Below are positions 1 through 8,694 of a stretch of DNA of 64,000 nt, one piece after another. Each line of letters starts with the position of its first letter. Positions within the stretch are counted from its first letter, which is position 1. The translations under genes were made by a program, and so were the position numbers. Source of the stretch: Lysinimonas soli (lineage in GTDB: Bacteria; Actinomycetota; Actinomycetes; Actinomycetales; Microbacteriaceae); the NCBI RefSeq assembly GCF_042655435.1, contig NZ_JBHSMG010000002.1, positions 744,001 to 808,000 of the forward strand. The letters run 5' to 3'. The notes below the pieces were generated by a model. It was not told the DNA's origin. It searched no databases and was given only the letters and a program-made list of their open reading frames with translations.

Positions 1-128
1 AGTTCATCGTCCTGCCGGCGAAGGGCCTCACGCTCGTCGAGGTCGGATACCCGGACGACGACGAGATGGCGGCGCGGGCCGCGCTCACCCGGGCCAGACG
101 GTTTGACCATGACGCGGGGATCGACTAG
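1..128 (+). CDS. truA: tRNA pseudouridine synthase A, C-terminal end (partial)
   Basis: The frame is open from the window edge (codons from position 3) to TAG at 126-128 and gives 41 residues. These include AKGLTLVEVGYPDD and end in TRARRFDHDAGID, a C-terminus typical of actinobacterial TruA, which converts uridines 38-40 of tRNA anticodon arms to pseudouridine. The following rplM-rpsI pair fits the usual actinobacterial order truA-rplM-rpsI. The catalytic domain lies outside the window, so the call rests on the tail and the neighbourhood. Confidence 0.72.
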   Translation, partial: FIVLPAKGLTLVEVGYPDDDEMAARAALTRARRFDHDAGID

Positions 129-254
129 CCTAGCGAGGTTGTGTCCGCACTCTGCGGCGCACGTTGAGCCCTCCACCGTCGGGTTCCCTCGCTTCGCGAA
201 GGAACGCACACCGGAGTGGGATTCACGAACACCTCGACAGAAAGCAGTCCTTCC

Positions 255-701
255 GTGACGCGTACGTTCAGCCCCAAGCCGGCGGACATCCAGCGCGAGT
301 GGATCGTCATCGACGCCACCGACGTCGTGCTCGGCCGTCTCGCCAGCCACACCGCCGCCATCCTGCGCGGCAAGCACAAGCCGACCTTCGCCCCCCACAT
401 GGACATGGGCGACTTCGTCATCATCGTCAACGCCGAGAAGATCGCGCTGACCGGCCAGAAGCTCGAGAAGAAGCTGGCCTACCGCCACTCGGGCTACCCG
501 GGCGGTCTCTCGAGCGAGACCTACATCGAGATGCTCGAGAAGCACCCGACCCGCGCGGTCGAGAAGGCTGTGCGCGGCATGCTTCCGAAGAACTCGCTGG
601 GTCGTGCCCAGATCAAGAAGCTGAAGGTCTATGCGGGGGCCGAGCACCCGCACGCCGCCCAGCAGCCGAAGACCTACACCCTGGGCCAGGTCGCGCAGTA
701 G
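255..701 (+). CDS. rplM: 50S ribosomal protein L13
   Basis: A 148-residue protein with the L13 landmarks WIVIDATDVVLGRLAS near the N-terminus, RGKHKPTFAPH, and GMLPKNSLGR near residues 110-120. L13 binds 23S rRNA early in large-subunit assembly. I chose the GTG at 255 (TRTFSPKPADIQREW). The in-frame GTG at 216 would add 13 residues with no family similarity, and 148 residues matches the usual length. It is the first gene of the conserved rplM-rpsI ribosomal pair, 61 bp before rpsI. The 126-bp gap after truA probably holds its promoter and leader. Confidence 0.96.
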   Translation: MTRTFSPKPADIQREWIVIDATDVVLGRLASHTAAILRGKHKPTFAPHMDMGDFVIIVNAEKIALTGQKLEKKLAYRHSGYPGGLSSETYIEMLEKHPTRAVEKAVRGMLPKNSLGRAQIKKLKVYAGAEHPHAAQQPKTYTLGQVAQ

Positions 702-762
702 CGCGCCGATCCCCTCCGCGAACCCAGCGCTTCAACTACAGACTTTTCAAGGACAGAACATC

Positions 763-1251
763 ATGGCGAAGATCGAAGAAGCCCTCCCCGAGGAGCTCGT
801 GCAGAGCTTCACGACCGAGACCCCGAGCGAAGAGGCCCCGAAGGCCCCGCGTCCGGCCCTGAGCGTTCCCGGCTCGGCCGTCGGACGCCGCAAGGAGGCC
901 ATCGCGCGGGCGCGCCTCACGCCCGGCACCGGCACCTTCGCGGTCAACGGCCGCACGCTCGAGGAGTACTTCCCCAACAAGCTGCACCAGCAGCTCATCA
1001 ACGACCCGTTCAAGGTGCTCGACCTGATCGGCAGCTACGACGTGATCGCCAAGATCACGGGTGGCGGCCCCTCCGGCCAGGCCGGCGCCCTGCGTCTCGC
1101 CATTGCGCGGGCGCTCAACGAGATCGACCGCGAGAACAACCGCCCCGCGCTCAAGAAGGCGGGCTTCCTGACTCGTGACGCCCGCGTCATCGAGCGCAAG
1201 AAGGCCGGTCTCAAGAAGGCCCGCAAGGCCTCCCAGTTCTCGAAGCGCTAG
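763..1251 (+). CDS. rpsI: 30S ribosomal protein S9
   Basis: A 162-residue protein. The first ~38 residues are an acidic, Pro-rich extension (EEALPEE...APKAPRPA) typical of actinobacterial S9. They are followed by the conserved S9 core: GRRKEAIARARLTPG, TGGGPSGQAGALRLAIARAL, and the basic tail KKARKASQFSKR, which reaches toward the P-site tRNA. The start at ATG 763 follows an AAGGA-type Shine-Dalgarno at about 750. It is cotranscribed with rplM. glmM starts 24 bp downstream, so ribosomal and cell-wall precursor genes may share transcripts. Confidence 0.96.
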   Translation: MAKIEEALPEELVQSFTTETPSEEAPKAPRPALSVPGSAVGRRKEAIARARLTPGTGTFAVNGRTLEEYFPNKLHQQLINDPFKVLDLIGSYDVIAKITGGGPSGQAGALRLAIARALNEIDRENNRPALKKAGFLTRDARVIERKKAGLKKARKASQFSKR

Positions 1252-1275
1252 GTCGGCGCGGCTCGAGAGCCTTCG

Positions 1276-2646
1276 ATGCCCCGTCTCTTCGGAACCGATG
1301 GTGTCCGTGGCCTGGCCAACGGTGAGGTCATCACCGCCGACCTCGCCCTCGGGTTGGCGCAGGCGGCCGCGCGCGTTCTGACCCGCGGACGCCACGCCGA
1401 CCAGCTGCGCACCGAGGGCAAGCGCCCGCGCGCGGTGCTCGCGCGCGACCCCCGGGTCTCGGGCGAGTTCATCTCGGCCGCGGTCGCGGCGGGCCTGGCC
1501 AGTTCGGGGATCGACGTACTCGACGCCGGGGTCATCCCGACCCCCGCGGCCGCCTTCCTGGTGGCGGATGTCGAGGCCGACTTCGGCGTCATGGTGTCGG
1601 CGTCGCACAACCCGGCTGCCGACAACGGCATCAAGTTCTTCGCGATCGGGGGCACCAAGCTGCCCGACGAGGTCGAGGACCGCATCGAGCAGGCCCTGGG
1701 TCAGCCGAAGATGACCCCGACCGGGGGAGGCGTCGGCCGCATCCGCCGCTTCGCCGATGCCGAGGACCGCTACGTGGTGCACCTCATCAGCACCCTGGAC
1801 GTGCGCCTCGACGGCCTGCACGTCGTGATCGATGCCGCGCACGGCGCCGCGGCGGGCGTCTCTCCCGAGGTCTTCGCGCTGGCCGGTGCCAAGGTCACCG
1901 TGATCGGCGCCGACCCGGATGGGCTCAACATCAACGACGGGGTCGGCTCGACGCATCTCGAGGGACTGCGCGCCATGGTGCTCGAGCAGGGCGCCGACCT
2001 CGGCATCGCCCACGACGGCGACGCCGACCGCTGCCTCGCGGTGGATGCCAACGGCGAGACGATCGACGGCGACCGGATGATGGCGATCCTCGCCGTCTCG
2101 CTCAAGGAGCGCGGTCTGCTGGCCCGCGACACCCTGGTCGCGACCGTGATGAGCAATCTCGGGCTGCGGATGGCGATGGCCGAGCACGGCATCCGGCTGC
2201 TCGAGACCAAGGTCGGCGACCGCTACGTGCTCGAAGAGCTGGACGCCAAAGAGCTGAGCCTCGGCGGCGAGCAGTCCGGGCACATCATCTTCCGCGATCA
2301 CGCGACGACCGGCGACGGCATCCTGACCGGACTGCAGCTGGCGGCCGAGATGGTCCGGACCGGCAAGACCCTGGCGGAGCTCGCGAGCGTCATGACGGTG
2401 TACCCCCAGGTGCTGCTCAACGTGCCGGGGGTCGACGGGCAGGCGCTCAGCACCGACGCCGGCGTCACCGAGGCCGTGCGGGTCGCCCAGGAGCGGCTGG
2501 GGGACAGCGGACGCGTGCTGCTGCGCCCCTCCGGCACGGAACCCCTTGTCCGGGTTATGGTCGAGGCCGTGGAATACGAGGTGGCGGCCAGCATCGCGGC
2601 ACACCTCGCAGATGTGGTCCGCGACCGTCTCGCGGTGAGGAGCTGA
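1276..2646 (+). CDS. glmM: phosphoglucosamine mutase
   Basis: A 456-residue protein that converts glucosamine-6-phosphate to glucosamine-1-phosphate, on the way to UDP-GlcNAc for peptidoglycan. It starts MPRLFGTDGVRG, diagnostic for GlmM. The active-site loop SASHNP is at residues 108-113, with the phosphoserine at about Ser110. The Mg site HDGDADRC and the sugar-binding GGEQSGH follow, and RPSGTEPLVRVM near the C-terminus binds phosphate. Full length for the family. With glmS about 1.5 kb downstream, two of the steps from fructose-6-P toward UDP-GlcNAc are clustered. Confidence 0.96.
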   Translation: MPRLFGTDGVRGLANGEVITADLALGLAQAAARVLTRGRHADQLRTEGKRPRAVLARDPRVSGEFISAAVAAGLASSGIDVLDAGVIPTPAAAFLVADVEADFGVMVSASHNPAADNGIKFFAIGGTKLPDEVEDRIEQALGQPKMTPTGGGVGRIRRFADAEDRYVVHLISTLDVRLDGLHVVIDAAHGAAAGVSPEVFALAGAKVTVIGADPDGLNINDGVGSTHLEGLRAMVLEQGADLGIAHDGDADRCLAVDANGETIDGDRMMAILAVSLKERGLLARDTLVATVMSNLGLRMAMAEHGIRLLETKVGDRYVLEELDAKELSLGGEQSGHIIFRDHATTGDGILTGLQLAAEMVRTGKTLAELASVMTVYPQVLLNVPGVDGQALSTDAGVTEAVRVAQERLGDSGRVLLRPSGTEPLVRVMVEAVEYEVAASIAAHLADVVRDRLAVRS

Positions 2647-2647
2647 C

Positions 2648-3100
2648 ATGCCGCTTCAAGGTGACTACGCGCCGAGCGTCTCGGACTGGGCCCGCGCGCA
2701 GGCCGAGAGCTACGAGGCGAGCGGGGGAGCGGAGGCGACGACACTCCGCGGCAAGCCGGTCATCGTGCTGACCTCGGTCGGCGCGAAGTCGGGGATGCTG
2801 CGCAAGACCGCGCTCATGCGGGTCGAGCACGACGGGGTCTACGCCGTGGTCGCCTCGCGGGGCGGCGCGCCGACGCACCCGGTCTGGTACTGGAATCTCG
2901 TGAAGAACCCGCACGTCGAACTGCAGGACGGCTCGGAGAAGCACGACTACCTGGCTCGCGAGGTCACCGGGGCCGAGAAGGCGATCTGGTGGGACCGCGC
3001 CGTGGAGGCCTGGCCCGACTACGCGGCGTACCAGCAGAAGACCGAGCGGCAGATCCCGGTGTTCGTGCTCGAGCGCATGTCGGAGTCCGACCCCGCCTAG
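2648..3100 (+). CDS. Ddn-like deazaflavin (F420)-dependent nitroreductase family protein, DUF385
   Basis: A 150-residue protein of the DUF385/Ddn split-barrel family. Visible family blocks are LTSVGAKSGMLRKTALM, HPVWYWNLVKNP and a C-terminal IPVFVLERM. Known members bind the deazaflavin F420 or similar flavins and carry out quinone or nitro reductions; the substrate here cannot be told. Its ATG starts one base after the glmM stop codon, so it is probably cotranscribed with glmM. Its TAG stop (3098-3100) overlaps the TAG of the convergent coaA gene inside a shared CTAG. Confidence 0.82.
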   Translation: MPLQGDYAPSVSDWARAQAESYEASGGAEATTLRGKPVIVLTSVGAKSGMLRKTALMRVEHDGVYAVVASRGGAPTHPVWYWNLVKNPHVELQDGSEKHDYLAREVTGAEKAIWWDRAVEAWPDYAAYQQKTERQIPVFVLERMSESDPA

Positions 3101-4041
3101 AGCTTGCGCAGCAGCACGCTCGAGACCGCGTGATCGGCGTCTTTGCGCAGTACCAGGGACGCCCGCGCCCGGGTGGGCAGCACGTTCTGCTGGAGGTTCG
3201 GGCCGTTGATCTCGCGCCAGATGGTCGTCGCCCGCTCGACCGCTTCCGGTTCGCTCAGCGACGCATAGCGGTGGAAGTACGACTTCGGATCGGCGAACGC
3301 TCCGCGCTGCAGGCGCAGGAAGCGCTCGACGTACCAGCGTTCGATGTCGCTGGTGCGGGCATCCACGTAGATGGTGAAGTCGAACAGGTCGCTGACGGCG
3401 AGACGCGTGCCCGGTGACGGCGGCTGCAGCACGTTGAGACCCTCGACGATGAGGACGTCGGGCTGGTGCACCACGACCTCGGCCCTCGGCACGATGTCGT
3501 AGCTGAGGTGCGAGTAGAACGGCGCGCGCACCTCGGGAGCGCCGCTCTTGACCCGGCTGACGAAGCGGAGCAGGGCCCGACGGTCGTAGCTCTCGGGGAA
3601 GCCCTTGCGCTGCATGAGCCCGCGCCGTTCGAGTTCGGCGTTGGGAAAGAGGAATCCGTCGGTCGTGACGAGCTCGACCCGTGGGGTGTCCTCCCATCGG
3701 CTCAGCAGGGTGCGCAGCAGACGCGCGGTCGTCGACTTGCCGACCGCGACGGAGCCGGCGACGCCGATCACGAACGGCGTCGTCTGCGGGGGCTGGCGAA
3801 GGAACTCGGAGGTGGCCTTCGCGGTCGCGCGCACGCCCACCGCGTACAGGTTCAGCAGCCGGCTCAACGGCACGTAGACGTCGGAGACCTCCTGCAGGTT
3901 GAGCACCTCGCCCAAACCGCGCAGCCGCACGATCTCGTGCTCGGTCAGTGGCAGGGGCACGCTGGGGGCGAGGTCGGCCCAGTCGGCGCGATCGATCTCG
4001 AGGAACGGGGTCTCGCCGCCGTGGTTTCCGGGGTCGGACAT
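3097..4041 (-). CDS. coaA: type I pantothenate kinase
   Basis: A 314-residue protein that phosphorylates pantothenate, the first and controlling step of CoA synthesis. The P-loop GSVAVGKST is at residues 96-104. The family signatures TTDGFLFPN, RKGFPESYD and VEGLNVLQ follow, with the C-terminal NLQQNVLPTRARA. I chose the ATG at 4041 (MSDPGNHGGETP): the reading frame could run 24 residues further, but that segment is not L-like or CoaA-like, and a TACGCT hexamer lies 7 nt before this ATG. It is divergent from glmS and its stop overlaps the DUF385 stop. Confidence 0.93.
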   Translation of the reverse strand: MSDPGNHGGETPFLEIDRADWADLAPSVPLPLTEHEIVRLRGLGEVLNLQEVSDVYVPLSRLLNLYAVGVRATAKATSEFLRQPPQTTPFVIGVAGSVAVGKSTTARLLRTLLSRWEDTPRVELVTTDGFLFPNAELERRGLMQRKGFPESYDRRALLRFVSRVKSGAPEVRAPFYSHLSYDIVPRAEVVVHQPDVLIVEGLNVLQPPSPGTRLAVSDLFDFTIYVDARTSDIERWYVERFLRLQRGAFADPKSYFHRYASLSEPEAVERATTIWREINGPNLQQNVLPTRARASLVLRKDADHAVSSVLLRKL

Positions 4042-4048
4042 CAAGGCC

Positions 4049-4054
4049 AGCGTA
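4049..4054 (-). promoter_or_regulatory. -10-like hexamer TACGCT for leaderless coaA
   Basis: On the minus strand TACGCT ends 7 nt before the chosen coaA ATG at 4041, so transcription would start at about the A of the start codon. No clear -35 is seen. The glmS hexamer lies 61 bp away in the other direction. Confidence 0.5.
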
Positions 4055-4114
4055 GCGGGCGCCCGGCCCGAGGCCGGCGTCGCGGGCATGCGGCGGGCTG
4101 CCGACCGCCCCACC

Positions 4115-4120
4115 TAGGAT
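4115..4120 (+). promoter_or_regulatory. -10-like hexamer TAGGAT for leaderless glmS
   Basis: TAGGAT ends 7 nt before the glmS ATG at 4128, and no Shine-Dalgarno lies between them. This is consistent with a leaderless transcript. The 86 bp between the coaA and glmS starts then hold two divergent promoters. Confidence 0.55.
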
Positions 4121-4127
4121 GATTCCC

Positions 4128-5978
4128 ATGTGTGGGATCGTCGGATATGTCGGACCGGGAAGCAGCGTCGACGTGCTGCTCGGTGGCTTGAAGCGCCTCG
4201 AGTACCGCGGTTACGACTCGGCGGGGGTCGCGGTCATCGACGACGCCGGCCGGCTTGAAACGCGCAAGCGGGCGGGCAAGCTGAACGTGCTCGCCGAGGA
4301 TCTCGCGGCATCCGCCCTGCACGACGGTCACACCGGCATCGGCCACACCCGCTGGGCGACGCACGGCGGCCCGACTGACGAGAACGCGCATCCCCACCTC
4401 GGGGACGACGGCAAGCTCGCCCTGATCCACAACGGGATCATCGAGAACTTCTCCGAGCTCAAGCAGGAGGTGCTCGACGCGGGCGGCGTGTTCACGAGCG
4501 AGACCGACACCGAGGTCGCAGCGCTGCTCGTCGGCGCGGCGTTCCGCGAGTGCGGCGACCTGACCGAGGCGCTGCGCCGCGTGGTCGCCCGGCTCGAGGG
4601 CGCATTCACCCTGCTCGTCCTGCATCAGGACGTGCCCGGCGTCGTCGTGGGCGCGCGCCGCAACTCGCCGCTCGTGATCGGCCTGGGCGACGGCGAGAAC
4701 TTCCTGGGATCGGATGTCGCGGCCTTCGTCGAGCACACCCGCTACGCGCTCGAGATCGGTCAGGACCAGATCGTCACGATCCGGCCGGACTCGGTCGAGG
4801 TCATCGACTTCGCCGGCGTCCCGGTCACTCCGAACGCCTTCGAGGTCGCTTGGGACGCGTCGGCCGCCGAGAAGGGCGGCTGGCCGAGCTTCATGAAGAA
4901 GGAGATCAGCGAGGAGCCCGAAGCCGTCGCGAAGACCCTGCTCGGCCGCAGCCACGACGGTGCGGTGACCCTTCCGGAACTCGATTCCCTGCACGACGTG
5001 CTCGGCGAGATCAACCGGGTCGTCGTGATCGCCTGCGGAACGGCCGCCTACGCCGGGATGCTGGGCAAGTACGCGATCGAGGCCTGGGCGCGCATTCCGG
5101 TCGACGTCGAGCTCTCGCACGAGTTCCGCTACCGCGACCCCGTGCTCGACGGGCGCACGCTCGTCGTCTCGGTCAGCCAGTCGGGCGAGACGATGGACAC
5201 CCTGATGGCCGTCAAGTACGCCGCGCAGCACGGCGCCCGCACCCTGTCGATCTGCAACACCCAGGGCTCGACCATCCCTCGCGAATCCGACGCCGTGCTC
5301 TACACCCACGCCGGCCCCGAGGTCGCCGTCGCATCGACGAAGGCCTTCGTCGCCCAGGTCACCGCGCTCTATCTGTTGGGCCTGCACCTGGCCCAGCGGC
5401 GCGGCACCCTCGACGGGGCGCACGTCGCCGCCCAGCTGACCGAGCTGCAGAACCTGCCGGACAAGCTCGATCAGGTGGTCGAATCGGCGTCCTCCCGGAT
5501 CGCCGAGCTCGCGCACTGGATGAGCGACACCCAGTCGGTGCTCTTCCTCGGCCGCCACGTCGGCTACCCGGTGGCGCTGGAGGGGGCGCTCAAGCTCAAG
5601 GAGCTCGCGTACATCCACGCCGAGGGCTTCGCCGCGGGAGAGCTCAAGCACGGCCCGATCGCGCTCATCGAGCCCGGTCAGATCGTCTTCGTGATCGTGC
5701 CGAGCCCGCGGGATCCGTCGTCGCTGCATCCGAAGGTCGTCTCGAACATCCAGGAGATCCGCGCGCGCGGGGCCCGGGTCATCGCGATCGCCGAGATCGG
5801 CGACGTCGCGGTCGTGCCGTTCGCCGACGAGGTGATCCGCATCCCGTTCGCCGCGCCGCTGTTCGAGCCGCTGCTGGCGGTGGTCCCGCTGCACATCTTC
5901 GGCATGGAACTCGCGATGGCGAAGGGCCTGGACGTGGATCAGCCGCGCAACCTGGCCAAGTCCGTCACGGTCGAGTAG
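4128..5978 (+). CDS. glmS: glutamine--fructose-6-phosphate aminotransferase (isomerizing)
   Basis: A 616-residue protein that makes glucosamine-6-phosphate from fructose-6-phosphate and glutamine, committing carbon to UDP-GlcNAc. The start at ATG 4128 gives MCGIVGYVG with the obligatory Cys2 glutaminase nucleophile; the codons in front would bury it. The N-terminal Ntn amidotransferase domain spans about 1-230 (HTRWATHG, HNGIIENF). Two SIS sugar-isomerase domains follow (SQSGETMDTL, ASTKAFVAQ, GELKHGPIALIE), ending in KSVTVE. I see no upstream glmS ribozyme: the start is predicted leaderless. Confidence 0.97.
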   Translation: MCGIVGYVGPGSSVDVLLGGLKRLEYRGYDSAGVAVIDDAGRLETRKRAGKLNVLAEDLAASALHDGHTGIGHTRWATHGGPTDENAHPHLGDDGKLALIHNGIIENFSELKQEVLDAGGVFTSETDTEVAALLVGAAFRECGDLTEALRRVVARLEGAFTLLVLHQDVPGVVVGARRNSPLVIGLGDGENFLGSDVAAFVEHTRYALEIGQDQIVTIRPDSVEVIDFAGVPVTPNAFEVAWDASAAEKGGWPSFMKKEISEEPEAVAKTLLGRSHDGAVTLPELDSLHDVLGEINRVVVIACGTAAYAGMLGKYAIEAWARIPVDVELSHEFRYRDPVLDGRTLVVSVSQSGETMDTLMAVKYAAQHGARTLSICNTQGSTIPRESDAVLYTHAGPEVAVASTKAFVAQVTALYLLGLHLAQRRGTLDGAHVAAQLTELQNLPDKLDQVVESASSRIAELAHWMSDTQSVLFLGRHVGYPVALEGALKLKELAYIHAEGFAAGELKHGPIALIEPGQIVFVIVPSPRDPSSLHPKVVSNIQEIRARGARVIAIAEIGDVAVVPFADEVIRIPFAAPLFEPLLAVVPLHIFGMELAMAKGLDVDQPRNLAKSVTVE

Positions 5979-6022
5979 CGCCTGCGCCCGAGGGCGTGAA
6001 GCGCGGGATCGGCGAGGCGCGA

Positions 6023-6028
6023 CACAAT
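6023..6028 (+). promoter_or_regulatory. -10-like hexamer CACAAT before acpS
   Basis: CACAAT ends 6 nt before the acpS ATG, the spacing seen at many other starts in this window. No Shine-Dalgarno is visible in the 6-nt gap. Confidence 0.4.
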
Positions 6029-6034
6029 GGGCGC

Positions 6035-6391
6035 ATGAGCATCGCAGGGATCGGCGTCGACGTGGTCGACCTGGCGCGCTTCGACCGGGCCATCTCGCGC
6101 ACGCCGGCCCTGCGCGAGCGCCTGTTCGTGGCAGGGGAACGCGACAAGCCGTTGCAGTCCCTCGCCGGCCGGTTCGCCGCGAAGGAGGCGTTCATGAAGG
6201 CGCTCGGGGAGTCGACCGGCGTGCGATGGCACGACATGGAGGTCGTTCAGGATGGCCGTGGAGCTCCCACGATCCTGGTCTCGGGGGCCGCGGCCGAGCT
6301 GGTCGCCGCGAGGGGGATCGTCGGCATCCACGTCTCGATGACCCACGACGCCGGAGTCGCGGTTGCGACGGTGGTCTGCGAGACGGCATGA
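6035..6391 (+). CDS. acpS: holo-[acyl-carrier-protein] synthase
   Basis: A 118-residue phosphopantetheinyl transferase that moves 4'-phosphopantetheine from CoA to apo-ACP. It carries the two family motifs: GIGVDVVDLARF at the N-terminus (metal-binding Asp) and GRFAAKEAFMKAL at residues 49-61 (catalytic Glu/Lys). Length is normal. The first base of the alr ATG lies inside its TGA (overlap of 4 bp), indicating translational coupling. In many actinobacteria the NAD(P)H-hydrate repair gene sits between acpS and alr; it is absent here. Confidence 0.94.
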   Translation: MSIAGIGVDVVDLARFDRAISRTPALRERLFVAGERDKPLQSLAGRFAAKEAFMKALGESTGVRWHDMEVVQDGRGAPTILVSGAAAELVAARGIVGIHVSMTHDAGVAVATVVCETA

Positions 6392-7500
6392 ACACCGAGT
6401 CCGTCGGCGGTCTTCGCGAGGCCCGCATCGATCTCGACGCCCTGCGCTCCAATCTCGCGATCATGCGCCGACTGGTCTCGCCCGCCCTGGTCATGGGGGT
6501 CGTGAAGGCCGATGCCTACGGTCACGGCGCGACCCTCGTCGCACGCGCCCTCGCGGACGAGGGGGTCGACTGGCTCGGTGTCGCCGACCTCGCCGAGGGG
6601 CTCGCGCTGCGCGGGGCCGGCGTCGCGACGCCGATGCTCGCGTGGCTGCACGGCGCCGAGGTCGACTTCGCGCCCGCCATCCGGGCCGGCATCGACCTGG
6701 GCCTCAGCTCGCTGGCGCAGCTCGAGCATGCGGCGGCGGCGGGGCCGGCGGTCGTGCAGCTGAAGGTCGACTCGGGGTTGAGCCGCAACGGGATCGCCCC
6801 GGTCGACCGGGCGGTGGTGTTCGCCCGGGCGGCCGCGCTCGAGGCGAGCGGCCGCATCCGGGTCCGCGGGGTCTTCAGCCACCTCTCGAACGCCTCGCCG
6901 GTCGACGACGAACGGCAGCTGGTCGAGTTCGAGCGAGCGCTCGCCGAGGCCCGCGCGGCCGGACTCGACCCCGAGCTGCGGCATCTCGCCGCCACTCAGG
7001 CCGCTCTGCAGCAGCCCGCGAGCCGCTTCGACCTCGTGCGCGTCGGCATCGGGCTCTACGGGCTGCCGGCCGACGCCTCGGTGGATGCCGCGGCTCTCGG
7101 TCTGCGCCCCGTCATGCAGCTCGCCGCCACGGTGGCGGCCGTGCGCCGCATCCCCGCGGGAACGGGCGTCTCGTACGGATTCACCCACCGTGCAGATCGT
7201 GAGACCACCCTCGCGCTGGTGCCCCTCGGCTACGCCGACGGCGTGCCCCGCGCCGCGTCGGGGCGGGCATCGGTGTCGATCGACGGTGTGACCCATCCGG
7301 TCGTCGGCCGCATCGCGATGGACCAGTTCGTGGTGGACGTCGGTGACCAGGCGGTGCGGGTGGGGGATCGCGTGGTGCTCTGGGGCGACCCGGCGACGGG
7401 CGTTCCGAGCGCCGAGGACTGGGCCACCGCCGCGGGCACGATCGGCTACGAGATCGTGACCCGCGTGGGGCCGCGCGTGCCGCGGGTCGCGCGGTCGTGA
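6388..7500 (+). CDS. alr: alanine racemase
   Basis: A 370-residue PLP enzyme that makes D-alanine for peptidoglycan. The PLP lysine is in VVKADAYGHGA (Lys40). The second catalytic residue is the Tyr of GTGVSYGFTHRA near residue 266, and the C-terminal beta domain has VGRIAMDQFVVDV. Full length for the family. The ATG at 6388 overlaps the acpS stop, and its own TGA overlaps the GTG of tsaE, so acpS-alr-tsaE form one coupled operon joining envelope synthesis to tRNA modification. Confidence 0.96.
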   Translation: MNTESVGGLREARIDLDALRSNLAIMRRLVSPALVMGVVKADAYGHGATLVARALADEGVDWLGVADLAEGLALRGAGVATPMLAWLHGAEVDFAPAIRAGIDLGLSSLAQLEHAAAAGPAVVQLKVDSGLSRNGIAPVDRAVVFARAAALEASGRIRVRGVFSHLSNASPVDDERQLVEFERALAEARAAGLDPELRHLAATQAALQQPASRFDLVRVGIGLYGLPADASVDAAALGLRPVMQLAATVAAVRRIPAGTGVSYGFTHRADRETTLALVPLGYADGVPRAASGRASVSIDGVTHPVVGRIAMDQFVVDVGDQAVRVGDRVVLWGDPATGVPSAEDWATAAGTIGYEIVTRVGPRVPRVARS

Positions 7501-8006
7501 TCGAGCTCACGATCCCCGACTCCGACGCGATGGAGGCGTTCGGCGCCCGTCTCGCGCCGCTGCTGCGCGCCGGCGACGTGGTGCTGCTAAACGGAGAACT
7601 CGGCGCGGGCAAGACCACCATGACCCGCGGTCTGGGCGCCGCGCTCGGTGCCCGCGGCGCCATCACGAGCCCGACCTTCGTGCTCGCACGCGAGCACCCG
7701 ACGGCTCTCGGGGTCCCGCTCGTTCACGTCGACGCCTATCGGCTGGGCACCGCGATCGAACTGGACGACCTCGACCTCGACTGGGATCACGCGATCGTCG
7801 TCGTCGAGTGGGGGGCGGGCAAGGTCGAGGGCCTCGTCGATTCGTGGCTCTCGATCGACATCCAACGCCCGCAGGGCACCCCGATCGGCTCGACGACCGA
7901 GCCGACGGCCGAGCAGCTCGCCGCCGAGGAGCCGCGCCGGCTGACGATCGAGGGCGTCGGGGGGCGAGGGCAGGAGCTCGAAGCTCGACTACTGGCGACC
8001 GGCTGA
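7497..8006 (+). CDS. tsaE: tRNA threonylcarbamoyladenosine biosynthesis ATPase TsaE
   Basis: A 169-residue P-loop ATPase of the t6A37 pathway that partners TsaB and TsaD. Walker A is GELGAGKTT at residues 33-41. The family blocks ITSPTFVL, HVDAYRLG and VVVEWGAGKVEG follow. The start GTG 7497 overlaps the alr TGA by 4 bp. The C-terminal ~35 residues (about 125-158, rich in Pro/Thr/Glu) form a loose insertion before the last strand, as often in Actinobacteria. tsaB follows after a 70-bp gap with its own candidate promoter. Confidence 0.92.
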   Translation: MIELTIPDSDAMEAFGARLAPLLRAGDVVLLNGELGAGKTTMTRGLGAALGARGAITSPTFVLAREHPTALGVPLVHVDAYRLGTAIELDDLDLDWDHAIVVVEWGAGKVEGLVDSWLSIDIQRPQGTPIGSTTEPTAEQLAAEEPRRLTIEGVGGRGQELEARLLATG

Positions 8007-8064
8007 GCCCCCGCGCCCCGCCGCCCACGGGCCCGCCCCGCCAACCCCGCCGCCCGCGCACGAT

Positions 8065-8070
8065 TAGGCT
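8065..8070 (+). promoter_or_regulatory. -10-like hexamer TAGGCT for leaderless tsaB
   Basis: TAGGCT ends 6 nt before the tsaB GTG at 8077 and no Shine-Dalgarno is present. This is one of the clearest leaderless arrangements in the window. Confidence 0.55.
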
Positions 8071-8076
8071 CGGGGC

Positions 8077-8694
8077 GTGCTGCTCGCAATCGATACCTCG
8101 GCGGGGACCAGCGTCGCCGTGGTCGACCGCGACCGCGGCATCCTCTCGCAGTTGGACGAGGCCGACACCCGCCGTCACGCGGAGGTCATCGGCACGCTGA
8201 TCGCACGGGCCCTCGAGCGAGCGGGGATCGGCCCCGCCGAACTCAGCGGAGTGGTCGCCGGCATGGGCCCCGGTCCGTTCACCGGACTGCGCGTCGGGAT
8301 CGCCGCGGCGCGGGCCTTCGCGGCCGGGATCGGCAAGCCCGTCGTGCCATTGATCTCGCACGACGCCTTCGCGCTCGACCTGGATGAGCCGCTCCTCGTG
8401 GTCACGGACGCCCGCCGCCGCGAGGTGGCCTGGTCGAGCTACGCGGCATCCGACGGACTCGGCCTGCCGGTGCGGATCGGCGGGCCGGCGCTCGCGACCC
8501 CCGATGGTCTGGGAGCCGAGGTGGACGGCTACGGAGCCTTCCGCCGCCTCGACGCGGCCGCGATCCCGGCCGGCGCCCTCGGGCTGCTCGGCGAGCGCCT
8601 GTATGCGGCCGGACGGGATTTCGGGCCGAGCGAGCCGCTCTACCTGCGTCCGCCCGACGTGACCCTCTCGGCACCGAAACGGGTCACCGGATGA
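8077..8694 (+). CDS. tsaB: tRNA threonylcarbamoyladenosine biosynthesis protein TsaB
   Basis: A 205-residue inactive ASKHA-fold paralogue of TsaD that scaffolds the t6A complex. It begins LLAIDTSAGTSVAVVD and contains GPGPFTGLRVGIAAARAFAAG, the TsaB hallmark, and ends in YLRPPDVTLS. It lacks the metal-binding histidines of TsaD, as expected. The GTG at 8077 lies 6 nt after a TAGGCT hexamer. Its TGA overlaps the ATG of the rimI-tsaD gene by 4 bp, so TsaB and TsaD are translationally coupled. Confidence 0.93.
   Translation: MLLAIDTSAGTSVAVVDRDRGILSQLDEADTRRHAEVIGTLIARALERAGIGPAELSGVVAGMGPGPFTGLRVGIAAARAFAAGIGKPVVPLISHDAFALDLDEPLLVVTDARRREVAWSSYAASDGLGLPVRIGGPALATPDGLGAEVDGYGAFRRLDAAAIPAGALGLLGERLYAAGRDFGPSEPLYLRPPDVTLSAPKRVTG

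Noticed and set aside
736..2649. Long open frame of more than 600 codons on the minus strand opposite rpsI and glmM
   Set aside because: It is the complement of well-conserved genes, rich in Asp/Arg/Gly/Val typical of GC-rich antisense frames, has no recognisable domain, and spans two gene boundaries.
4042..4127. glmS ribozyme/riboswitch upstream of glmS
   Set aside because: Only 86 bp separate the divergent starts, no ribozyme motif is seen, and the start appears leaderless.
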